This document shows, piece after piece, positions 33,851-41,351 of a stretch of DNA of 64,000 nt; position 1 is the stretch's first letter, and the number at the start of each line of letters is the position of its first letter. The stretch is from Tepidisphaeraceae bacterium (GTDB lineage Bacteria > Planctomycetota > Phycisphaerae > Tepidisphaerales > Tepidisphaeraceae). The translations under genes were made by a program, and so were the position numbers. The DNA is taken from NCBI GenBank assembly GCA_035998445.1, contig DASYHQ010000022.1, positions 1 through 64,000 of the forward strand, read 5' to 3'. The notes beneath the pieces are model-generated. The model was given only the letters and a program-made list of their open reading frames with translations, was not told where the DNA came from and did no database searches.

Positions 33851-35602
33851 ATGCTCGACAGGATGAATGAGATGAGTGCCCCGCTCGTACCGGACGACGC
33901 CCCGTTCAACGAAGCCCAGCGTGCCTGGCTCAACGGTTTCCTCACCGCGGTTTTGGCCGCGCGTGGTCCTGCTGTAGCCGCCCCCAGCGCGGTGGCGCAA
34001 CCGGCCGAGTCGTCCAACGGTGCCAGATCGTCCACCCCCAGCGTTGCCGCCACCCCTGCCGCGGCGCCCGTGGTTCAGGCCCCCGCCGCCAGTGCGGAAA
34101 CGCAACTCGAGTCGCAATCGGGCGCCGTCGCCGTTGCTGACGATGAAGACGAGGCCGACAGCGGCGACTTCCCGTGGCACGATCCTGCTCTGGAGATGGA
34201 CGACCGCATGTCGCTGGCTGAGGGTCGCAAGCCCGAACGCCAGTTGATGGCGGCCATGGCGCAGTTGGATTGCGGCTCGTGCGGCTATCTCTGCCAGACC
34301 TACGCCGAGGCGATCGCTTCCGGTGTCGACAGCGACATCACCAAGTGCTCGCCCGGTGGCCGCGAGACGACCAAGAAGCTGAAGGAGCTCGTCACCACGT
34401 TGCGCATCGGTGAGACCACCGTCAGCGTCGCCGGTCGGTCGGCCGAGCGGTCGGACGTGGCGGTGAACACCGAGTTCAACGATGGTTCGTACAACGCCCG
34501 CCTGCTGCGCACCCTTCGCCTGAACGGCGAGGGTTCGGAAAAAGACGTACGTCACATCGAAATCGACCTCCGTAGCACGCCGCTCACCTACAAGGTGGGC
34601 GATGCGCTGGGCGTGACGCCCGAGAACTGCTCGGACGCCGTCAGCGATGTGCTGGACGTGCTGGGCGCCACCGGCGCCGAGGACGTGCCGGCCCACAACG
34701 GTGGCAGCCTGACCACCAGCCTGCGCGAGGCGCTGCTGCACCAGCGGATGATCTCGAAGATGACCCCCGACCTGATCGAGTTCCTCGCCGACGTTGCGAC
34801 GAACCCACAGGACGCCGGGCGGCTGCTGAACATGCTGGTCGACGAGACCGGCGCCCCGCTGGAAGGCGTGGAGCTGATCGACATCCTGCAGCAGAACCCC
34901 TCGGCCCGGCCCAGCCCGGCCGAGCTGGTCGACAACCTGCCGTTGCTTCGCCCACGGCTGTACTCGATCTCGTCGTCGCCGTTGGCCCATCCGGGTCAGG
35001 TGCATTTGACGGTGGGCGTGGTGCGCTTCAAGAACCGCCACGAGCGGCAGTGCAAGGGCGTAGCCTCGTCGTTCCTCGCCGAGCGCGTGCGGCCGGGCCA
35101 GAAGATCCGCGTGCACGTCCACGCCAGCCTGAAGTTCGGGCTGCCGCCGGACCTGGAGCGCGACATTATCATGGTGGGCCCCGGCACGGGCATCGCGCCG
35201 TTCCGGGCGTTCCTGGAAGAGCGCAAGGTGTTGAACGCCCCTGGCCGCAACTGGCTGTTCTTCGGCGATCAGCGGGAACAGACCGACTTTCTGTACAAGG
35301 ACGAGCTGCTGGCGTTCCAGAGCGACGGCGTGCTGAGCCGCCTCGACACCGCCTTCAGCCGTGACACCGCCAAGAAGGTCTACGTGCAGCACCGCATGCG
35401 CGAGAACGCCGCGGAGCTGTGGAACTGGCTGGAGAGCGGCGCCAGCTTCTACGTCTGCGGCGACGCGAAGCGGATGGCGAAGGACGTCGATTTGGCGCTA
35501 AAGCAGATCGTCGCCGAGCAAGGCAAGATGCCCAAGGCCGACGCCGAGGCGTACGTCGCCCAGATGACCAAGGACGGCCGGTACCAGCGCGACGTGTACT
35601 AG
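33851..35602 (+). CDS. CysJ-like FAD/NADPH reductase with an Fe-S motif instead of flavodoxin
   Basis: 583 aa. ATGs at 33863 and 33872 are equally possible starts. Residues about 195-583 are the diflavin-reductase FAD/NAD(P)H module: RLYSISSSPLAHPGQVHLTV (FAD), CKGVASSFLAERVRPGQKIRV, GPGTGIAPFRAFLEER (NADPH), NWLFFGDQREQTDFLYKDEL, FYVCGDAKRMAKDVDLAL and a terminal aromatic (RDVY). CysJ normally begins with an FMN-binding flavodoxin domain. Here the N terminus is an Ala/Pro-rich linker followed by CGSCGYLCQTYAEAIASG...KCSPGG, a four-cysteine motif like the FeS domain PF04060. Electrons probably pass from FAD to an Fe-S cluster and then to a sulfite or other reductase. The partner gene is not in the window. 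Confidence 0.85.
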   Translation: MLDRMNEMSAPLVPDDAPFNEAQRAWLNGFLTAVLAARGPAVAAPSAVAQPAESSNGARSSTPSVAATPAAAPVVQAPAASAETQLESQSGAVAVADDEDEADSGDFPWHDPALEMDDRMSLAEGRKPERQLMAAMAQLDCGSCGYLCQTYAEAIASGVDSDITKCSPGGRETTKKLKELVTTLRIGETTVSVAGRSAERSDVAVNTEFNDGSYNARLLRTLRLNGEGSEKDVRHIEIDLRSTPLTYKVGDALGVTPENCSDAVSDVLDVLGATGAEDVPAHNGGSLTTSLREALLHQRMISKMTPDLIEFLADVATNPQDAGRLLNMLVDETGAPLEGVELIDILQQNPSARPSPAELVDNLPLLRPRLYSISSSPLAHPGQVHLTVGVVRFKNRHERQCKGVASSFLAERVRPGQKIRVHVHASLKFGLPPDLERDIIMVGPGTGIAPFRAFLEERKVLNAPGRNWLFFGDQREQTDFLYKDELLAFQSDGVLSRLDTAFSRDTAKKVYVQHRMRENAAELWNWLESGASFYVCGDAKRMAKDVDLALKQIVAEQGKMPKADAEAYVAQMTKDGRYQRDVY

Positions 35603-35812
35603 ACGCGGCAACCGCTGTGTCCGCTCCGACCGTAGCATGGGCGTCTCGCCCATGCTCTCGATGGGGCCAGAAGATATTGTTTGAGTCCGGGCCGCTTGGT
35701 CGAAGCGGTCTGCCACTAATCGTGACGCTGGTTCTATCTACAGGCATGGGCGAGACGCCCATGCTACGGTGAAGGCAAACGCGTCCGTATCTTTCAGTTT
35801 CCCTCAGGATGC
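35603..35812. repeat. Family-A element filling the CysJ-like/gmhA gap
   Basis: Core 35629-35770 (ACCGTAGCATGGGCGTCTCG ... CGAGACGCCCATGCTACGGT) inside diverged outer arms ending CTCAGGATG. The upstream stop codon abuts it, and the gmhA ATG lies in its terminal CTCAGGATG motif. Confidence 0.85.
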
Positions 35813-36381
35813 CCGACTCACTCCTCCAAGCCAACATCGTCGCGCTGATCGACTCGCTGCGAGCGACGAAGTCCCTCGCGCCGCAACTGGCCATCGCCGC
35901 GGAGATGATCTGCGAAGCCCTGAAGGACGGCAAAAAACTGCTGACTTGCGGCAACGGGGGCAGCGCTGCCGACGCGATGCACATGGCGACCGAGTTCGTC
36001 TGCCGGTATGTAGACGACCGCCGGGCCTATCCCGCGATCTCCCTGAACGCCAGTGGCAGCGATCTGACCGCCATTGGCAACGACTACGCGTTTGAAGAGA
36101 TCTTCGCCCGCGGCGTCTCGGCGTTCGGCCTGCCGGGCGACGTGCTGGTCGTCTTCACGACCAGCGGCAAGAGCCGCAACATCGAGAAGGCCATGGCCGT
36201 CGCGAAAGAACGCGGCCTGCAAACCATCGCCTTCCTTGGCCGCGACGGTGGCACCGCCAAGGGCCAGGCCGATGTGGAACTGCTGGTCCCCGGCACCCTG
36301 TCGGCCCGCATTCAAGAGGTCCACAAGCTGTTGCTGCACACGCTGTGCGAGTTGGTAGAGCGGGAACTGCCGAAGGACTAG
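35809..36381 (+). CDS. gmhA: Sedoheptulose-7-phosphate isomerase, GmhA-type SIS protein
   Basis: 190 aa. GmhA makes D-glycero-D-manno-heptose 7-phosphate for LPS-core or other surface glycans. Family motifs are LLTCGNGGSAADAMHMATEFVCRY, NASGSDLTAIGNDYAFEEIFARGV, VFTTSGKSRNIEKAMAVAKERG, and the metal-site region RIQEVHKLLLHTLCELVE. Length is normal. The start codon lies in the end of a repeat element (CTCAGGATGCCC), so AGG of the element may help as ribosome site. Standing alone; the other heptose genes are not nearby. Confidence 0.93.
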   Translation: MPDSLLQANIVALIDSLRATKSLAPQLAIAAEMICEALKDGKKLLTCGNGGSAADAMHMATEFVCRYVDDRRAYPAISLNASGSDLTAIGNDYAFEEIFARGVSAFGLPGDVLVVFTTSGKSRNIEKAMAVAKERGLQTIAFLGRDGGTAKGQADVELLVPGTLSARIQEVHKLLLHTLCELVERELPKD

Positions 36382-36412
36382 ATAGTCAAACCCCTGCCGG
36401 CCAGCAACCGAT

Positions 36413-36512
36413 GTCATCCCGAAGGGAGCGGTAGCGACCTGAGGGATCTCGACCGACTGACGGTGCGGCCGCGGGAGATCCCTCAGGTCGCTACCGCTCC
36501 CCTCGGGATGAC
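36413..36512. repeat. Family-B hairpin, copy 6
   Basis: GTCATCCCGAAGGGAGCGGTAGCGACC ... GGTCGCTACCGCTCCCCTCGGGATGAC, the most symmetrical copy, between gmhA and the copper cassette. Confidence 0.9.
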
Positions 36513-36616
36513 AAATAAATCTGTTCACGCGGTTCCTGCTTCCATCAAATTCCGTGAAACGTTTTGCCGCGCCACGGATGAAGCGTAAGATAGGTAGAGA
36601 CGCAACCCTTCCACCC

Positions 36617-37060
36617 ATGACCTTCCCGGCCAGCAAAATCATCTCGACGCTCGTCGCCAGCTGGATGCTGGTCGGGTGCCTGTTGTGCTCGTGCGTCAAC
36701 GCCGCCATCGCGGCCGCGGCGGACGTGCCGGTGGCCGTGCCTTCAGGGGTGGTGGGTGAGATGGGTGACGACCACGCCTGCTGCCCCACGCAGAAGCCGG
36801 TCGAACTGCCCTGCCATTCTTCGTCCGATCCGAACGACGCTTCCGATTGCGGAACCTGCCCCGCCATGTCGGCCAAGATCGCCCCCGCGACCGCCGACGT
36901 GAGCGCCGCGAAGGTGTTGCTATCGCCATGGCAGTTTGAAGCCGCTTTCGCGCTGCCCGAGATCATGCCGGTCGCGTCACCCGTTTCCGCGATCACCGAT
37001 GATGATCGCCCCCGCTCGCTCGCCACGCCTTTGCAGATGAAGTGCGCCCTGCTGTTGTAG
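36617..37060 (+). CDS. Small Cys/His-containing secreted protein, first gene of copper cassette
   Basis: 147 aa from the ATG at 36617; a longer frame from 36554 is less likely since it would displace the signal sequence. The N terminus is hydrophobic (ISTLVASWMLVGCLLCSCVNAAIAA), a signal peptide or lipoprotein signal. The mature part has CC, PCHSSS and DCGTCPAM motifs typical of metal-responsive small proteins that accompany copper-efflux genes. The rest is low-complexity. 64 bp upstream of the TolC-like gene on the same strand. Not assigned to a named family. Confidence 0.6.
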   Translation: MTFPASKIISTLVASWMLVGCLLCSCVNAAIAAAADVPVAVPSGVVGEMGDDHACCPTQKPVELPCHSSSDPNDASDCGTCPAMSAKIAPATADVSAAKVLLSPWQFEAAFALPEIMPVASPVSAITDDDRPRSLATPLQMKCALLL

Positions 37061-37124
37061 CCCCCCCTGCGCACGCTCGTTCGTATCCCATTGATTCTGA
37101 CAATTTGAACCTAAGGGAGTCTTC

Positions 37125-38546
37125 GTGAACGCACGAACTCTAGTGGCCGCGATTGCCCTGCTGGGCGTCGGTGGCTGTGTGACCATTCCGCGCGAGGCGG
37201 GCTTTGGCGACGTCCAGCAACTGCTGGCCGAGCGCGGCGTTGGGCGCGTGCACTGGAACCAAGGCACGGCGGCCGACGCCGACGTCGAACGGCACGTCGC
37301 CGATTTGCTTAGTCGCCCGCTCGACGTGAACTACGCCGTGCAGGTGGCGCTGCTGAACAATCTCGCGTTGCAGGCGACGTACGAGGACCTGTCGGTCGCG
37401 CAGGCGGACCTCGTCGGCGCGGGTCTGCTGGGCAACCCGATCTTCGACGGTGAACTGAAACTGGCCGACGGTGAAGGACCAGTCATCGAGCTGGCGGTCG
37501 TCACCGACTTTCTCGACATCTTCTTCATCCCTGCCCGCAAGCGTTTGGCCGGCCAAGCCTTTGAACTGGCCAAGCTGCGCGTCGCCGGTGAGGTGATGTC
37601 GCTGGCCCACCGCACACGGCAGGCGTTCTACACCGCTCAGGCATCGGCCCAGGCGTTGGACCTGCACCGCACCGTGCTGCAGGCCGCTGAGGCCTCGCGC
37701 GACTTCGCCAAGCGGCTGCACGATGCCGGCAACATCAACGATCTTGCCTACGCCAGTGAACGCGCCACGTACGAACAGGCCAAACTGAACCTAGCCGACG
37801 CCGAGCTGCAAGCGACCGAGGACCGCGAAGCGCTGACCGCGCTGATGGGCCTGCCCGCCCCCACTGCGCAGTTGCAACCGCGTTTGCCGGAACTGCCTGC
37901 GAACGAACTGTCGCTGGATGATCTCGAGCAAAAGGCGCTCGAGCGTAACCTCACTGTTGCGCTGGCGCGGCGGCAGATCGAATCGAACGCGCGGGCACTG
38001 GGCATCACCCGATCGATGGGCCTGTTCGCCAACGCGGAGATTGAGGCCGGCGTCGCCGCCGAGCGCGAGGGGGATGGCGCCTGGGCGGTGGGACCGGCGG
38101 TGTCGCTGCCCATTCCACTGTTCAACCAGGGCCAGCCCGCGGTTGCCACCGCGGCGGCGGAGTTCCGGCGGGCGCGGCACGCGTACGGCGCGATGACGGT
38201 CGACATCCGCAGCGCCGTCCGTGCCGCAACCGCCCGCGTGCAGGCGGCGCGCGTGCGAGCTGAGCAGTACCGCAACGTGCTGTTGCCGCTGCGCTCGCAG
38301 ATCACGCAACAGACGCAGCTTCACTACAACGGCATGTACGTCGGCGCGTTTGATTTGCTTCGCGCCAAGCAGGACGAGGTGACCGCCGGCGCTCAGTACG
38401 TGCAAGCGCTGCGCGACTACTGGCTGGCCCGCAGCGCGCTCGAGGCGCTGGTGGATGGCTGGTTTGAAGGCGCATCCACCTCGGCCGCCCGCTCGCTTAC
38501 TGGAACATCGACGAACCCATCCTCCTCGGAGGCCACCCATGACTAA
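37125..38546 (+). CDS. TolC/CusC-type outer-membrane efflux lipoprotein
   Basis: 473 aa from a GTG with AAGGGAG upstream. The signal peptide ends in a lipobox (LLGVGGC), so the mature protein is a lipoprotein. Two TolC-type repeats follow, with long helices and beta strands (VNYAVQVALLNNLALQATYEDLSVAQADLVGAGLLGNP; then LEQKALERNLTVALARRQIESNARALGI and the late LRSQITQQTQLHYNGMYVGAFDLLRAKQDEVTAGAQYVQALRDYWLARSALE). No inner-membrane RND pump or membrane-fusion protein is encoded next to it. It overlaps the multicopper oxidase start by 8 nt, so the two are translationally coupled. Confidence 0.9.
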   Translation: MNARTLVAAIALLGVGGCVTIPREAGFGDVQQLLAERGVGRVHWNQGTAADADVERHVADLLSRPLDVNYAVQVALLNNLALQATYEDLSVAQADLVGAGLLGNPIFDGELKLADGEGPVIELAVVTDFLDIFFIPARKRLAGQAFELAKLRVAGEVMSLAHRTRQAFYTAQASAQALDLHRTVLQAAEASRDFAKRLHDAGNINDLAYASERATYEQAKLNLADAELQATEDREALTALMGLPAPTAQLQPRLPELPANELSLDDLEQKALERNLTVALARRQIESNARALGITRSMGLFANAEIEAGVAAEREGDGAWAVGPAVSLPIPLFNQGQPAVATAAAEFRRARHAYGAMTVDIRSAVRAATARVQAARVRAEQYRNVLLPLRSQITQQTQLHYNGMYVGAFDLLRAKQDEVTAGAQYVQALRDYWLARSALEALVDGWFEGASTSAARSLTGTSTNPSSSEATHD

Positions 38547-40116
38547 CGCAATCAATCAACACATGCTTTCCCGCCGTCGCCTGATGACCGGCACCGCCGC
38601 GGCTTTAGCTACCGGCGCGGTTGTGTCGCCATCGATGTTGATGGCCCAGTCGTCATCACCGCTGCCGATCGCCACCACGGTGTCGGCTGACGAGAAATTT
38701 CCTCCGGGCGAACCGGGCAAGGACTACACGCCCGTCCACACGCCCAACGGCGTCACCGCGCCGTTCAAGGTCGTGGATGGCGTGAAGGTCTTCCACCTGA
38801 TCGCCAGCGAGTTCGAGCACGAGTTTGCACCGGGATTGACCGCCATCTGCTGGGGCTACGACGGCCGCACGCCCGGGCCGACGCTGGAAGCCGTCGAAGG
38901 CGACCATCTGCGCATCTACGTCACCAACCGCCTGCCTGCCCCCACCACCGTCCACTGGCACGGCATCCTGCTGCCGGCCGGCATGGACGGTGTGACGGGC
39001 CTTAGCCAAGCCCCCATTCAGCCGGGCGAGACGTTCATGTACGAGTTCAAGCTGAACCAGTACGGCACGTACATGTACCACTCGCACTTCGACGAGATGA
39101 CCCAGCAGGGCCTGGGCATGATGGGCATGTTCATCATCCACCCGCGCAAGCCCGTCGGCCCGAAGATCGACCGCGACTTCGCGATCATGCTGAGCGAATG
39201 GGCGATCGAGCCCGGCACGCGCCGCCCCAACACGCTGGAGATGACCGACTTCAACGTGCTGACGATGAACAGCCGTGCCTTTCCCGGCACCGCGCCGCTG
39301 GTCGTGCAGAAGAACCAGCGCGTGCGCATCCGCTTCGGCAACCTGGGCGCGATGCACCATCACCCGATCCACCTGCACGGGTTCACGTTCCGCATCACCG
39401 AGACCGACGGCGGCCCCGTGCCCGAATCGGCGCAATGGCCGGGCAACACGGTGCTGGTGACCGTGGGCGCCACACGGGCCGTCGAGTTCGTCGCCGACGC
39501 GCCAGGCGACTGGGCGATGCACTGCCACATGACCCACCACGCGATGAACCAGATGGGCCACGACGTGCCCAACATGATCGGCGTGGACGCTGGCGGGCTC
39601 GACTCGCAGGTGCGGTCGGTGCTGCCGGGCTACATGACGATGGGCCAGCACGGCATGGGTGGCATGGGCGACATGGGCATGGCGGTGCCGCACAACAGCC
39701 TGCCGATGGTCGGCATGGAGGGCCCGTTCGGCTACATCGACATGGGCGGCATGTTCACGATCGTGAAGGTGCGCGACGCCGAGGTCGGCTTTGACGATCC
39801 GGGCTGGTACGAGAACCCACCTGGCACCGTCGCCGTCGCCGCGACCGCCGAGGCGCTGCGGCGCGACGGGATCAACGTCGACCGCAAGATCGACGGCCCA
39901 CGGCCCAGCGAGCGCGCCGGCACGCCGGACGCTTCCACTGCTGCCCCAACGCACGCGGCGTCGCACTCTGATGGCAACCCCGCGACGACCCCCGCGACCG
40001 CGCCAACCTCTGCGCCGGCGGCCGTCGCGTACGCCTGTCCGATGCACCCGGAGGTGACCGACGACGAGGCCAGCCGATGCCCGAAATGCGGGATGAAGCT
40101 GGTGCCGCAGGAATAA
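38539..40116 (+). CDS. CopA-type multicopper oxidase with C-terminal heavy-metal domain
   Basis: 525 aa. The ATG at 38539 has a GGAGG site and overlaps the preceding gene. A twin-arginine signal (SRRRLMTGTAAALATGAVV) exports the folded enzyme. Copper ligands are clear: HWHG at 139-142, HSH at 181-183, HPIHLHG at 275-281, and HCH-x3-H-x4-M with H328, C329, H330, H334 and M339, the type 1 site with a methionine axial ligand. After a Met/Gly/His-rich stretch and a Pro/Thr/Ala linker, residues about 497-525 form a heavy-metal-binding motif (YACPMHPEVTDDE...CPKCGMKLVP). It likely oxidises Cu(I) in the periplasm. Operon partner of the TolC-like protein. Confidence 0.95.
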   Translation: MTNAINQHMLSRRRLMTGTAAALATGAVVSPSMLMAQSSSPLPIATTVSADEKFPPGEPGKDYTPVHTPNGVTAPFKVVDGVKVFHLIASEFEHEFAPGLTAICWGYDGRTPGPTLEAVEGDHLRIYVTNRLPAPTTVHWHGILLPAGMDGVTGLSQAPIQPGETFMYEFKLNQYGTYMYHSHFDEMTQQGLGMMGMFIIHPRKPVGPKIDRDFAIMLSEWAIEPGTRRPNTLEMTDFNVLTMNSRAFPGTAPLVVQKNQRVRIRFGNLGAMHHHPIHLHGFTFRITETDGGPVPESAQWPGNTVLVTVGATRAVEFVADAPGDWAMHCHMTHHAMNQMGHDVPNMIGVDAGGLDSQVRSVLPGYMTMGQHGMGGMGDMGMAVPHNSLPMVGMEGPFGYIDMGGMFTIVKVRDAEVGFDDPGWYENPPGTVAVAATAEALRRDGINVDRKIDGPRPSERAGTPDASTAAPTHAASHSDGNPATTPATAPTSAPAAVAYACPMHPEVTDDEASRCPKCGMKLVPQE

Positions 40117-40182
40117 CCGTAACCGTTAATGCCCCGGTGTGTTGCCAGGGCGCGTTTCAGTTTCTTTTCAGAAGGAGTCTTT

Positions 40183-40329
40183 ATGAAGTACGTGACTTAC
40201 CTGTTCGCTGGCCTGCTGTTGGCCGGTAGCGCCGCGTTCGCCGGTGGCAAGTCCACCCCCACCGCTGCGTCCGACTGCTGCACGACCGACGCCGCCTGCT
40301 GCGTCGTTGGCGCCAGCTGCTGCAAGTAA
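40183..40329 (+). CDS. Cys-rich secreted mini-protein (48 aa)
   Basis: 48 aa from the ATG at 40183, with a strong AAGGAG site. A signal peptide (YVTYLFAGLLLAGSAAFAGG) leads to a mature peptide of about 28 residues with three CC pairs (SDCCTTDAACCVVGASCC), giving six cysteines. It follows the multicopper oxidase by 66 bp on the same strand. It probably binds Cu(I) or another soft metal in the periplasm, metallothionein-like. This is inferred from composition and context, with no family recognised. Confidence 0.75.
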   Translation: MKYVTYLFAGLLLAGSAAFAGGKSTPTAASDCCTTDAACCVVGASCCK

Positions 40330-40438
40330 CGCCTCGCAGCGGTCTCACTTCAGTGAGCCCGCAGCTCGGCACTCACCCTTTACCCCCGGTCGTGCGGACG
40401 AAAGTCCGCACAACCGATCCCTGCAATCATCCGAAACC

Positions 40439-40549
40439 GCTCCCTCTCCCGCGTACTCGCGGGGGAGGGCTGGGGAGGGGGTCTTCAATACATAACGCAA
40501 GTCGCTTCGCCCCCTCCCTAACCCTCCCCCGGCGTACCGGGAGAGGGAA
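40439..40549. repeat. Palindromic repeat, family C variant
   Basis: CTCCCTCTCCCGCGTACTCGCGGGGGAGGGCTGGGGAGGGGG and CCCCCTCCCTAACCCTCCCCC arms, downstream of the copper cassette. Confidence 0.85.
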
Positions 40550-40593
40550 TGAATTATGCGGACGAAGGCGTGCGGTGCCTTAACACTCAAATT

Positions 40594-40695
40594 GTCATCC
40601 CGAGGGGAGCGGTAGCGACCCGAGGGATCTCCCAGAGCCCGCGTCTTCAGACAGCTGAGATCCCTCAGGTCGCCTGAGGCTCCCATCGGGATGAC
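40594..40695. repeat. Family-B hairpin, copy 7
   Basis: GTCATCCCGAGGGGAGCGGTAGCGACC ... CCTCAGGTCGCCTGAGGCTCCCATCGGGATGAC. Confidence 0.9.
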
Positions 40696-40792
40696 ACTCT
40701 TCTCTGATGGACGTCTGCGATCCGTCCGCCACTGCCTAAACCGGCCCCTTTCCCGCTTCCCGCGCTGCGTGCAACCGGCTACGCTTTCACGC

Positions 40793-41011
40793 ATGCAAGA
40801 CGTCATCCGCATGGACGGCTTCACCGTCTGCACCGAAGGCAGCCAACCCGGCCCCACCGCCATCCTCTACCCCACGGTCGAGGCGGCCGAGGCCGTCGCG
40901 CGCAAGCTCGTGCTGACGACCGGCGAACGCGTCCTCGTCGTCCGCGCCACCCGCTACACCACCACGCAGATCGAGAAGAACAACCAGCTGCCCCTTCCGT
41001 CATCCAATTAG
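40793..41011 (+). CDS. Small protein of unknown function (72 aa)
   Basis: 72 aa from the ATG at 40793 (MQDVIRMDGFTVC); an ATG at 40811 would also serve. GC3-rich codons and a sensible alpha/beta pattern (AILYPTVEAAEAVARKLVLTTGERVLVVRATRYTTTQIEK) suggest a real gene. No family recognised. It stands between repeat clusters, without operon partners. Confidence 0.5.
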   Translation: MQDVIRMDGFTVCTEGSQPGPTAILYPTVEAAEAVARKLVLTTGERVLVVRATRYTTTQIEKNNQLPLPSSN

Positions 41012-41040
41012 GTTCGGTGGGTATGCGCTTAGCGCAATAT

Positions 41041-41278
41041 CGTCATCCTGAGATACTGCGAGGGTGTCAAAGAATTCAATCGCGTTTGCCTTTCACGTGG
41101 CATGGACGCCAGAGCCCATGCCTGTGGACTGGAAAGGGAAATGTCATTTGCTGGCCACTGCGCCGACCGGGCCGCGGGCTTCAATCCAGTCTTCTGGCCC
41201 TACGGCACGCATGGGCGAGACGCCCATGCCACGGTCGGAGCGGACGCGGCAATACTCTTTAACCCGCTCAGGATGACG
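41041..41278. repeat. Family-A nested hairpin element, full copy
   Basis: Complete form: outer ends CGTCATCCTGAG / CTCAGGATGACG, second arms GGGTGTCAAAGAA / CTCTTTAACCC, core 41095-41235 with TIRs ACGTGGCATGGACGCC... and CGAGACGCCCATGCCACGGT. Its interior (TGTGGACTGGAA ... TCTTCTGGCCC) is similar to the reversed interiors of the copies at 4196 and 35629. Confidence 0.88.
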
Positions 41279-41351
41279 AACTGGTAGACTGTTGCGCTCA
41301 GCGCGCATGCGCCTTAAAGTTGCCGACGCGAACCCAAACCCAACAACGCAC

